Both the position numbers and the translations under genes were made by a program. A DNA stretch of 64,000 nt from Mangrovimicrobium sp048323675. Lineage in GTDB: Bacteria > Pseudomonadota > Gammaproteobacteria > Pseudomonadales > Halieaceae. Positions 18,019-25,902 of the stretch are shown here, in pieces. The stretch covers positions 744,001-808,000 of the forward strand of contig NZ_JBLWFK010000002.1 of assembly GCF_048323675.1 (NCBI RefSeq), given 5' to 3'. The notes beneath the pieces were generated by a model. It was not told the DNA's origin. It saw nothing but the letters and a program-made list of their open reading frames with translations, and did not search any database. The stretch's first letter is position 1; the number at the start of each line of letters is the position of its first letter.

Positions 18019-18791
18019 GCCTCCCCGGATTTCAGGTTGTGAAGGAAAGGTTCAAAGCCGTTTTCGCCCAGCCAGTAGCGGACCAGCTGGTTGACGCCAC
18101 GGGTGGTCAGGGTGGCGCCGGCGAGCCCGTCGACGCGGTGCTCGGCATTCGGCGCGGACGGATCGACCGTACCCTTGATGACCTGAATGGCGACATCGTT
18201 ACCGGTATAGACTTCCTTGCCGTGCCACAGGGACTTCCAGCGCGGGTTGTCCACCTCGCCGCCGAGTCCGGGGGTTTCCTTGTGCTCGTAGAAACCGATA
18301 CCCGCCACGGTGTTGGCGTCGCCGTTCAGCGCGATAAAGCCGTACAGGGTGCCCCACAGGCCGTAGCCGCGGATCGGCAGGATGATCTTGTCCACTGCGC
18401 CCGAGGCGTCCTTGGCCACGTAGACCACCGAATAGTCTTCACGGCGGAAGATCTTCGCCGGGTCTTCCTCCGGGGACAGCGCGGTTGAGCGCTTCGGGTC
18501 CTTGGCGGCTTTCAGCTGGTTGTAGCTGTCGGCGCTGACCTCGTCGGTGAACTTGCCGGTGCGCAGGTCGACCACGCGGGCCTCGATGTGCGAGAACTGC
18601 TCATCGATACTCTGGCCGGGCACCAGCATGCCCGCTGCGGCGAGGATGTTGCGCTTGCGGTCGAGGGCCTTGTTCTGTTCCTGTACCGGCTTCAGCACCA
18701 CCGCGGCGGTGGAGACGATGACCGAACAGACGATACACAGCGCCAGGGCGACGATCAGAGTCTTGGAAGTGCTGTCATTAGACACGGGCAA
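18015..18791 (-). CDS. nqrC: Na+-translocating NADH:quinone reductase subunit C
   Basis: NqrC carries a covalently bound FMN on the periplasmic side. The 258-residue protein has an N-terminal membrane helix (LIVALALCIVCSVIVSTAAV), a long periplasmic FMN-binding domain and the flavinylation site DGLAGATLTT, in which the acceptor is the threonine near residue 227. The residue preceding GAT is Ala rather than the more common Ser. It overlaps nqrB by 14 bp. The co-encoded ApbE is the expected flavinylating enzyme. Confidence 0.96.
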   Translation of the reverse strand: MPVSNDSTSKTLIVALALCIVCSVIVSTAAVVLKPVQEQNKALDRKRNILAAAGMLVPGQSIDEQFSHIEARVVDLRTGKFTDEVSADSYNQLKAAKDPKRSTALSPEEDPAKIFRREDYSVVYVAKDASGAVDKIILPIRGYGLWGTLYGFIALNGDANTVAGIGFYEHKETPGLGGEVDNPRWKSLWHGKEVYTGNDVAIQVIKGTVDPSAPNAEHRVDGLAGATLTTRGVNQLVRYWLGENGFEPFLHNLKSGEA

Positions 18792-19971
18792 GCCTCCTCT
18801 TGATATTCGCCTTGACCACGAAGTGGTCGATCAGCGGTGCAAACAGGTTAGCAAACAGGATGGCGAGCATGATGCCCTCCGGGAACGCCGGGTTAACGAC
18901 ACGGATCAGGACGGTCATGACACCGATCAGGATACCGAAATACCATTTGCCGGTATTGGTCATGGACGCGGACACCGGGTCGGTCGCCATGAACATCATG
19001 CCGAAGGCGAAGCCGCCGGTCACCATGTGCCAGTACCAGGGCATGTCAAAGGCCGGGTTGCTGTCGGAACCGATAAAGTTGAACAGCGAGGACAGCGCCA
19101 GCATGCCGAGGAACACGCCGGCAACGATACGCCAGGCGGCGATCCGGGTGATCAGCAGCAGCGCGCCGCCGATAAAGATCGCCAGGGTCGAGGTCTCGCC
19201 AATGGAACCGGGGATGCGGCCGACGAAGGCGTCCCACCAGGTCAGCTGGCTCTGCAGCGCAGCCATGCCCTGGGAGGCAACCACAGACAGCGGGGTCGCC
19301 GCGGTGTAACCGTCAACCGCCACCCATACCGAGTCACCGGACATGGAGGCCGGGTAGGCAAAGTAGAGGAACGCGCGGCCGGTCAGGGCCGGGTTGAGGA
19401 AGTTCTTGCCGGTACCGCCGAAGACTTCCTTGCCGATCACCACACCGAAGCTGATGCCGAGGGCCACCTGCCACAGGGGAATATCCGGGGGACAGGTCAG
19501 CGCGAACAGGATGGAGGTGACGAAGAAGCCCTCGTTGACCTCGTGGCCGCGCTTGGAGGCGAAGAGAATCTCCCAGGCGATACCCACCACAAAGGTGGTG
19601 ATGTAGATCGGCAGGAAGTAGACGGCGCCAAACCAGAAGCAGTGCCAGAGGTTGCCGGCGTCATAGCCGCCCAGCAGCCCGATCAGCCAGCCGTGCCAGC
19701 CGGCGACGCTGGCGCCGGCGGCCATCGCGGAATTGGCCTGGAAGCCCAGGTTCCACATGCCGTAGAACATCGCCGGGAACGCGGCAAGCCACACCGTGAT
19801 CATGATGCGCTTGAGGTCTACGCCATCGCGCACATGCGCGGTGGAGCGGGTCACCGACGAGGGTGAATAAAACAGTGTATCGATCGCCTCGTAAAGCGGG
19901 TAGAGACTCTGCAGGCGACCACCTTCCATGAAGTGGTGTTCTACATCGTCAAGCATCTTGCGCAGGCCCAC
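18778..19971 (-). CDS. nqrB: Na+-translocating NADH:quinone reductase subunit B
   Basis: NqrB is the large membrane subunit with a covalent FMN, bound riboflavin and the ubiquinone/Na+ sites. The 397 residues form about ten hydrophobic helices. The ApbE acceptor motif is DGYTAATPLSV with Thr near residue 226, and the segment GKEVFGGTGKNFLNPALTGR is diagnostic of the NqrB/RnfD family. Three bases separate it from nqrA. Confidence 0.97.
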   Translation of the reverse strand: MGLRKMLDDVEHHFMEGGRLQSLYPLYEAIDTLFYSPSSVTRSTAHVRDGVDLKRIMITVWLAAFPAMFYGMWNLGFQANSAMAAGASVAGWHGWLIGLLGGYDAGNLWHCFWFGAVYFLPIYITTFVVGIAWEILFASKRGHEVNEGFFVTSILFALTCPPDIPLWQVALGISFGVVIGKEVFGGTGKNFLNPALTGRAFLYFAYPASMSGDSVWVAVDGYTAATPLSVVASQGMAALQSQLTWWDAFVGRIPGSIGETSTLAIFIGGALLLITRIAAWRIVAGVFLGMLALSSLFNFIGSDSNPAFDMPWYWHMVTGGFAFGMMFMATDPVSASMTNTGKWYFGILIGVMTVLIRVVNPAFPEGIMLAILFANLFAPLIDHFVVKANIKRRLARV

Positions 19972-19974
19972 GAA

Positions 19975-21318
19975 TTAACCCTCCTTCTCTATGCGGGTGA
20001 GGTTGTCCCGCAGAATCGGCCCATATTCGTACTTGCCTGAGCAGACATATGTACACAGTGCGAGGTCTTCCTCCTCCAGTTCGAGGCAGCCGAGGCTCTG
20101 GGCCATCTCGGTGTCGCCGACAATCAGCGCCCGCAGCAACTGGGTGGGAAGGATATCCAGCGGCATCACCTTTTCGAAGTTCCCGGTGGGCACCATGCCC
20201 CGCTCCGAGCCGTTCGTATTGGTGGTCATCGCTATTGGCCTGGAGCCGAAGAAGCTGGAGAGGTAGATGCCGAGGCTGGAATGCTTGTTCGCGCCCGGCG
20301 ACAGCCAGCCCATGAACTCGCGGTGGCGCCCTTCGAGCAGTACCGACACCTGGTTGTGGTAGCGGCCGAGGTAGGCGGTGCCGGTGGCAACGCCGCGTCC
20401 GCCGAGGACCGAGCCGGAGATAATCCGGTTGTCGCCGCCTTTCAGTTCACCGGCACACAGCGCCTGCAGGTCGGCGCCCATGCGGGTGCGCAGCAGGCGC
20501 GGGTTTTCCACCTGCGGGCCCGCCAGGGCGACCACCCGGTCAGTGTACAGGCGGCCGTCGAGGAACAGGCGACCGATGGCAATCACGTCCTGGTAGCCGA
20601 TCTGCCACACCACGCGGGAGAGGCTCGCGCCTTCCAGCATGTGGATGTGGGTACCGGGCAGTCCCGCGGGGTGCGGGCCGCTGAAGGCGGCGGCCTGGAT
20701 ATTGGCGGCCTCGCCCAGCGACAGCTCGACGCCGGCCTCGTGGCAGACATACAGCTTGCCGCCGGTCAGCCTGGCCAGCAGGTCCTGGCCCAGGGCGAAG
20801 GCCTCGGGCTGCTCGGCAATGATCGCAGCGGGGTCTGCAGCCAGCGGGTGGGTGTCGATGGCAGTGACGAAGATCGCCGCGGCTTCGCTGTCAGGCGCCG
20901 GCACCTTGCTGTAGGGCCGGGTGCGCAGCGCGGTCCACTGGCCGCTTTGCACCAGCTGGTCGCGAATCGTGGCGGGGTCCAGCGCGGCAGCCTCGGCGGC
21001 GCTGTAGGCGCCGAAGGATTCCGCGGCGTCGCCGTCGACCTCGATCACCACCGACTGCAGCACCCGGCGGGCGCCGCGGTTGACGGCGGCGACCACACCG
21101 GACGCAGGCGCCGTGTAGCGCACGCCTTCGGTTTTCTTGTCGGTGAACAGGAGCTGGCCAAGGCTGACGCGATCGCCCTCCTTGACCTCCATGGTTGGCT
21201 TCATGCCGACATAATCAAAGCCCACCAGGGCGACTGCGCGCGCTGCCGGGGCATTCTCGATAAATTGCCGGGGTGCTCCCTGGATAGGAATATCCATACC
21301 CCGTTTGATCTTGATCAT
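19975..21318 (-). CDS. nqrA: Na+-translocating NADH:quinone reductase subunit A
   Basis: NqrA is the cytoplasmic quinone-associated subunit and the first gene of the nqr operon. The protein is 447 residues starting MIKIKRGMDIPIQGAP, with the family landmarks ALVGFDYVGMKPTMEVKEGD, HPAGLPGTHIHML and GSERGMVPTGNFEKVMPLDI. The C-terminal segment contains CLELEEEDLALCTYVCSGKY. In a marine bacterium this pump generates the sodium-motive force used by secondary transport. Confidence 0.97.
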   Translation of the reverse strand: MIKIKRGMDIPIQGAPRQFIENAPAARAVALVGFDYVGMKPTMEVKEGDRVSLGQLLFTDKKTEGVRYTAPASGVVAAVNRGARRVLQSVVIEVDGDAAESFGAYSAAEAAALDPATIRDQLVQSGQWTALRTRPYSKVPAPDSEAAAIFVTAIDTHPLAADPAAIIAEQPEAFALGQDLLARLTGGKLYVCHEAGVELSLGEAANIQAAAFSGPHPAGLPGTHIHMLEGASLSRVVWQIGYQDVIAIGRLFLDGRLYTDRVVALAGPQVENPRLLRTRMGADLQALCAGELKGGDNRIISGSVLGGRGVATGTAYLGRYHNQVSVLLEGRHREFMGWLSPGANKHSSLGIYLSSFFGSRPIAMTTNTNGSERGMVPTGNFEKVMPLDILPTQLLRALIVGDTEMAQSLGCLELEEEDLALCTYVCSGKYEYGPILRDNLTRIEKEG

Positions 21319-21471
21319 ACGATCTGCCTACAGAAACTAGAATTTGGGTGGGCAGGAGACGACTTGCAACAACGAGTTCCGGGCGATACTCCGGAACATC
21401 TGCTTACTCGAGGGAGCCGCGTCTGCCGTGATCCGGAGGCTGGCGCCAGTGCCGGACTTCAAGACGCGCGC

Positions 21472-21477
21472 ATTATA
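21472..21477 (-). promoter_or_regulatory. Candidate -10 element for the nqr operon
   Basis: A perfect TATAAT on the minus strand lies 154 bp upstream of nqrA, in the gap-nqrA interval. No convincing -35 accompanies it. The resulting leader would contain a 7-bp perfect hairpin (GTTCCGG / CCGGAAC) at 21376-21397. Confidence 0.35.
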
Positions 21478-21489
21478 GGGGAATCACTT

Positions 21490-21572
21490 GTAAAACGCTA
21501 CAAAACCTCCGGGCATGACCATGATTTTGCAGCGTTTTATTGGGTGCCGGGTGTAAAATTCACACCGGCACC
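21490..21572 (-). terminator. Two hairpins after gap (putative terminator region)
   Basis: Downstream of the gap stop codon (21590) the minus strand forms a GGTGCCGGTGT / ACACCCGGCACC hairpin (21543-21572). It is followed by a longer inverted repeat TAAAACGCTGCAAAA / TTTTGTAGCGTTTTA (21490-21540) with a 20-nt loop. Neither ends in a clean T tract, so they may be terminator or processing structures. The remainder of 21319-21589 shows nothing else beyond the nqr promoter region. Confidence 0.4.
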
Positions 21573-21589
21573 ACTGGAGCAACGGCGTA

Positions 21590-23062
21590 TCAGCCTTCCT
21601 TCGGGTAGACGGCGTAGTTAATACCGGCCATCTGCTCGAGGATGCGGTGCACCTGGCAGCTGTAGCCAAACTCGTTGTCATACCACAGGTAGAGGACTGC
21701 CTGGTTGCCGTTGACGATGGTGGCCTGGGCATCGAAGATGCAGGCGTGCCGGGAACCGACGAAGTCGGTGGACACCACCTCCGGCGAATTGGAGAAGTCG
21801 ATCTGCTTGCGCAGCGGCGAGTGCAGCGCCTGGTGACGCATGAACTCGTTGACCTCCTCGGCGGTAGTTTCGCGATCCAGGGTCAGGTTGAGGATCGCCA
21901 TGGAGACATTCGGCGTGGGCACGCGAATGGCGTTACCGGTCAGCTTGCCCTGCAGGACCGGCAGTACCTTGCCCACCGCGGTGGCGGCGCCGGTCTCGGT
22001 CAGTACCATGTTCAGCGGCGCGCTGCGGCCGCGGCGCGAGGCCTTGTGGTAGTTGTCGATCAGGTTCTGGTCGTTGGTATAGGCGTGCACGGTCTCGACA
22101 TGGCCGGCCTTGATACCGAACTCCTCGAACATCGCCTTCAGCGGCGGCGCGATCGCATTGGTGGTGCAGGACGCCGCGGAAATGATCTGGTCGTCCGGGT
22201 CGATGATGCTGTGGTTGATGCCGTGCACCACGTTCTTCAGGTCGCCCTTGCCGGGGGCCGTCAGGATGACCTTTTTCACACCCTTGCTCTGCAGGTGCTT
22301 GGACAGGCCTTCCGCGTCGCGCCACACGCCGGTGTTGTCCACCACGATGGCGTCGTTGATGCCGTATTCGGTGTAGTCGATGCTGTCCGGCGAGTCGGCG
22401 TAGATCACCTTGACCTCATTGCCGTTGGCCACGAAGGACTGGCGCTCCTCATCCACCCGGATGGTGCCGTCGAAGGCGCCGTGCACCGAGTCCCGGCGCA
22501 GCAGGCTGGCGCGCTTGACCAGGTCGTTGGGGGCCTTGCCCTTGCGCACCACGATCGCCCGCAGGCGCAGGCTGTCGCCGCCGTCGGTCTTGTCGATCAG
22601 GATGCGCGCCATCAGGCGACCGATGCGGCCAAAGCCGTAGAGCACCACGTCCTGGGGTTTTTCCAGGGGCTGCACGGTGGAACCGATGGCCTCGCCCACT
22701 TCCTGGCGCACGTACTCCTCGATGGAGAGACCTTCGCCCTTGCCCTTGTCGTAATAGTTGACGGTGATGCGACCGATATCGATATGCGCGGGACCGAGGT
22801 CGAGGCGGGCGATCTCCGAAAGCACCGGGAAGGTTTCTTTCTCGGAGAGTTCATTGCCTTCCACCTGGCGCACGTAGCGATGGATTTTCATCAGCTCGAG
22901 CACCGAGCGATTTACCAGGGATTTGCCGTAGATGTAGATTTTGACGTTCTTTTCGCGGGCAAGGGTTCCCACAATGGGGATCATGCCTTCAGCCAGGGCT
23001 TCGCGTTGCTTCCAGTCCTTGAAGTAGTCGTCAGGTCGATTGCGCTTGCGGTCGTTCGCCAT
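21590..23062 (-). CDS. gap: Glyceraldehyde-3-phosphate dehydrogenase, N-terminally extended type
   Basis: This enzyme phosphorylates and oxidises glyceraldehyde-3-phosphate with NAD(P). The 490 residues are about 140 longer than classical GAPDH. The extension (residues 1-138, charged and helical, with KIYIYGKSLVNRSVLELMK) precedes the Rossmann motif LYGFGRIGRL (about 141-150). The catalytic loop is SAASCTTNAIAPP with Cys299, and NTGVWRDAE and WYDNEFGYSCQVHRI are conserved. Long forms of this type occur in Pseudomonas, next to nqr and mfd as here (from memory). The role of the extension is unknown; gluconeogenic use or regulation is possible. Confidence 0.92.
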   Translation of the reverse strand: MANDRKRNRPDDYFKDWKQREALAEGMIPIVGTLAREKNVKIYIYGKSLVNRSVLELMKIHRYVRQVEGNELSEKETFPVLSEIARLDLGPAHIDIGRITVNYYDKGKGEGLSIEEYVRQEVGEAIGSTVQPLEKPQDVVLYGFGRIGRLMARILIDKTDGGDSLRLRAIVVRKGKAPNDLVKRASLLRRDSVHGAFDGTIRVDEERQSFVANGNEVKVIYADSPDSIDYTEYGINDAIVVDNTGVWRDAEGLSKHLQSKGVKKVILTAPGKGDLKNVVHGINHSIIDPDDQIISAASCTTNAIAPPLKAMFEEFGIKAGHVETVHAYTNDQNLIDNYHKASRRGRSAPLNMVLTETGAATAVGKVLPVLQGKLTGNAIRVPTPNVSMAILNLTLDRETTAEEVNEFMRHQALHSPLRKQIDFSNSPEVVSTDFVGSRHACIFDAQATIVNGNQAVLYLWYDNEFGYSCQVHRILEQMAGINYAVYPKEG

Positions 23063-23223
23063 TACTCCGGGTCCTTCGGGGCCATTTTGGGGGCGCGTAT
23101 TATCGTCCGATGCCCCGCGCCGTGCAAGCCGCGTATGGGTGAGCCCCCGGCCCGTCCGGGCCTGAGATGATCGTCACATTTTGGCACATATGAATTGACC
23201 GCCCCCGGACCGCGTCACTAGCA

Positions 23224-23254
23224 TGACAGCGCACTGACACCAAATGCACTGTCA
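23224..23254. promoter_or_regulatory. Inverted repeat between gap and the TonB receptor gene
   Basis: TGACAGCGC and GCACTGTCA form an imperfect inverted repeat separated by 13 bp, with an extra CACTGACA half-site in between. It lies about 80-110 bp upstream of the receptor start in the divergent gap/receptor interval and has the look of a repressor operator. No regulator gene is adjacent. Confidence 0.35.
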
Positions 23255-23278
23255 CGCACATCAGTAATGCTCCGGATA

Positions 23279-23309
23279 CCGGGGCGACTACAGGGAAGCG
23301 ACGCCCCGG
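23279..23309 (+). promoter_or_regulatory. 5' leader hairpin of the TonB receptor gene
   Basis: CCGGGGCG and CGCCCCGG form an 8-bp perfect stem around a 15-nt loop. The hairpin ends 22 bp before the start codon and just upstream of the AGGAGA ribosome-binding site at 23322-23327. It could stabilise the mRNA or modulate initiation. Confidence 0.35.
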
Positions 23310-23331
23310 CGCCGCACGACAAGGAGAGAAC

Positions 23332-25725
23332 ATGAAAAAGAAAAGTGCCAGATTCCTCATCAGTACCGCCATCCTCGCCGCCAGTGGAGCTGGCACCCAG
23401 GTCACTCTCGCCCAGGAGCGCATCATGTCCCTCGACGAGGTGATCGTGACCGCGCAGAAACGCGAACAGAGCCTGCAGGACACCCCGGTGGCGGTCACCG
23501 CACTCTCCGGTGAGGCGATCAGGGTCAACAAGATCATCGACGTCAACGACCTGTCCGGTCTCGCACCCAACCTGTCGGTGCGCCCCGCGGTAGGCGGCGT
23601 CAGCCTGCCGGCCTTCTCCATGCGCGGCATCACCAGCTACGGGGTCGTGGCGGGGTCCGACAAGCAGATCTCCATCTACCTCGACGGCGTCTATATCGGC
23701 TCGCCGCGCGCCTCGATTTTCCAGCTTCCGGACATCCAGCGGGTGGAAGTCCTGCGCGGTCCCCAGGGCACCCTGTTCGGGCGCAACGCCACCGGCGGCG
23801 CGATCAGCATCACCACCCGCGACCCGGAGGGCGAATTCGCTGCGCGCCAGGCGCTGGGTTACGGTAACCGCGATTACTTCCGCTCCGAAACCTCCGTGGA
23901 CATGCCCACCATTGGCGATTTCAGCGCCTATTTCTCCTATACCACTGAAGAACAGGACGGCGACATCGACAACCTCGGCGGCGGGACCACCTGGGACCGG
24001 ACAGCCTTCAACTATGGCCGCGGCACCTCGCCAAAGACCCTCGGCGAAGTCGACACCGAGGGCTTCTTCCTCTCGGCCCTGTACGAACCCACCGACACCC
24101 TCGAACTCAGCTACAAGTTCGACTACAGCAAGGACAATGGCTCGCCGCGTGGCAACGCCATCCTCAGTGACTTCGATACCGGCACACTGCCCGTCGAAGG
24201 CGCGATCCTGCTCGACCTGTTGTCCCAGGCCAACCCGGACCTGCTGTGGGATGGCAAAACCACCCGGCCGGACGCCGTATCCAACCCCTTCACCCAGTCC
24301 CGCGACCAGAAGGTGCGCGGGCACAACTTCACGGTGCTGTGGGAAATCAGTGACGACCTGAGCCTGAAGAACACCCTCGCCTACCGCGAGTCCGACGTGT
24401 TCAGTTCCGCCGACATTTCCGGCACCAGCGGCTGGGTAGTAGGCCCGGTAGTCGGCGCAGCGCTCGGCCTGGCGGCCGACACGCCCTTCTGCTATGTCTG
24501 TACCGATGCGGTCGGCTACAGCGAACAGTGGAGCAATGAACTGCAGCTGACCTGGGACGGAGAACTCGCCACCATCACCAGCGGCCTGTTGTATTTCGAG
24601 TCCGAGGACGAATCCGGCAGCCCGCGCGGCGGCGTGAATACCTACACCTTTGCGATGACCCCCGGCCACGTGCTGCCCCTCGCCCAGGACCTGCTGCCCC
24701 AGGGCGCCGAGCAAAGCTACTCGCTCAATGACGCCGAGTCCTACGCCGCCTACGGCCAGGCGGAAATACACATCACCGACGACCTCGACCTGCTGCTCGG
24801 CCTGCGCTATACCAAGGACGACAAGTCCGGCAGTTACGTCAACGGTACGCTGGACGCCCCGACCTACCGCAAATTCTCCTACGACGACGACAACCTGAGC
24901 TACCTGCTCGGCTTCTCCTATGCGGTCAACAGCGACCTCATGGTCTACGGCAAGTACTCCACGGCCTTCGTTTCCGGCGGTTCCGTGGCGGGCTTCGGCT
25001 TCGACCCGGAGGAAGCCGAATCCTGGGAATTCGGCACCAAGGCGGATTTCATGGACGGCCGCCTGCGCGCCAACCTGGCGCTGTTCGACGTGACCTATGA
25101 CCACCTGCAGTTCGCCCAGTCCGGCACCCTGGTTCCCGGCGCCGAGGGCATCGACGTGCTGGTGGTCGACGGCGGCACCCTCGAGGCCCGGGGCATGGAA
25201 CTGGAGATGACCGCCCTGCCGCTGGAGGGCCTGACCCTGCAGGCGACGCTCGGCTACCAGGACGTCAAGTTCGCCAAGTACACCGACCTGGTGGCCGCTG
25301 GCGCCAACGCCATCGGCCCGGATGCCTACCCGAACTCCTCCATCGAACCGACCCTGGTACCGGAGTGGAACGCCTCGCTGGGCGCCTACTACGACACCAA
25401 ACCGCTCTTCGGGTCGACCTACCTGTCGCTCGGGCTGACCGGAATCTGGCAGGATGACATTCGCCTGGAGCCCAACCCGGGCCGCGCCGACGCCACGCCC
25501 TTCGGCGTCATGGAATTCATTCCCGCCAACTGGGAACTGAACGCCCGCGCCTCGCTGAAAAACATCATGGTCGGCGAGAACTGGAACGGCGAACTGGCGC
25601 TCTGGGGCCGCAACCTGACCGACAGTGACGAAATGTCATTCGCCACCAACTTCGGCGCCTTCCCCTCGGGGAGCTTCCAGGTCTCCCGCAGCTACGGCGT
25701 GGACCTGATCCTCAACTACCGCTGA
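23332..25725 (+). CDS. TonB-dependent outer-membrane receptor
   Basis: This is a 797-residue outer-membrane active transporter. A signal peptide (about residues 1-27, ending TLAQ) is followed by a TonB box-like DEVIVTAQKREQSLQDTPVA and the plug domain (FSMRGITSYGVV, YLDGVYIG, QRVEVLRGPQGTLFGRNATG). A 22-strand barrel ends with SYGVDLILNYR. An extracellular CYVC pair occurs near residue 386. The plug sequence resembles receptors common in sphingomonads and Halieaceae that take up sterols, aromatics or other organic substrates; the ligand cannot be read from sequence. It interrupts the gap-mfd adjacency known in Pseudomonas and has its own strong RBS and a downstream terminator, as expected for an independent cassette. 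Confidence 0.92.
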   Translation: MKKKSARFLISTAILAASGAGTQVTLAQERIMSLDEVIVTAQKREQSLQDTPVAVTALSGEAIRVNKIIDVNDLSGLAPNLSVRPAVGGVSLPAFSMRGITSYGVVAGSDKQISIYLDGVYIGSPRASIFQLPDIQRVEVLRGPQGTLFGRNATGGAISITTRDPEGEFAARQALGYGNRDYFRSETSVDMPTIGDFSAYFSYTTEEQDGDIDNLGGGTTWDRTAFNYGRGTSPKTLGEVDTEGFFLSALYEPTDTLELSYKFDYSKDNGSPRGNAILSDFDTGTLPVEGAILLDLLSQANPDLLWDGKTTRPDAVSNPFTQSRDQKVRGHNFTVLWEISDDLSLKNTLAYRESDVFSSADISGTSGWVVGPVVGAALGLAADTPFCYVCTDAVGYSEQWSNELQLTWDGELATITSGLLYFESEDESGSPRGGVNTYTFAMTPGHVLPLAQDLLPQGAEQSYSLNDAESYAAYGQAEIHITDDLDLLLGLRYTKDDKSGSYVNGTLDAPTYRKFSYDDDNLSYLLGFSYAVNSDLMVYGKYSTAFVSGGSVAGFGFDPEEAESWEFGTKADFMDGRLRANLALFDVTYDHLQFAQSGTLVPGAEGIDVLVVDGGTLEARGMELEMTALPLEGLTLQATLGYQDVKFAKYTDLVAAGANAIGPDAYPNSSIEPTLVPEWNASLGAYYDTKPLFGSTYLSLGLTGIWQDDIRLEPNPGRADATPFGVMEFIPANWELNARASLKNIMVGENWNGELALWGRNLTDSDEMSFATNFGAFPSGSFQVSRSYGVDLILNYR

Positions 25726-25768
25726 GCGCGCGGCTGCCCCGGGGCAGCGCACGCATCCGGCCTTCGTG

Positions 25769-25794
25769 AAGCGCCCCCTGTGGGCGCTTTTTCT
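25769..25794 (+). terminator. Intrinsic terminator after the TonB receptor gene
   Basis: AAGCGCCC-CCTGT-GGGCGCTTTTTCT: a 7-8 bp GC-rich stem followed by five T residues, 44 bp after the receptor stop codon and before mfd. Confidence 0.85.
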
Positions 25795-25861
25795 TACCCC
25801 TGGGATCGGCAACGCCGGCAAATAAGCGGGCCGCAACTGGCAGGCGGACAAGGGGCCACGC

Positions 25862-25867
25862 TACAAT
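25862..25867 (+). promoter_or_regulatory. Candidate -10 for mfd
   Basis: TACAAT lies 35 bp upstream of the mfd ATG, between the upstream terminator and the gene. The -35 (around CTGGCA at 25837) is weak and the spacing is long, so this is tentative. Confidence 0.3.
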
Positions 25868-25902
25868 GCGCGACCCCCGAGCCAGCAAACACTTTTCCAT
25901 CC

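Noticed and set aside
23218..25104. 628-codon minus-strand open frame opposite the TonB receptor
   Set aside because: The plus strand encodes signal peptide, TonB box, plug and barrel; the opposite frame is only GC-driven.
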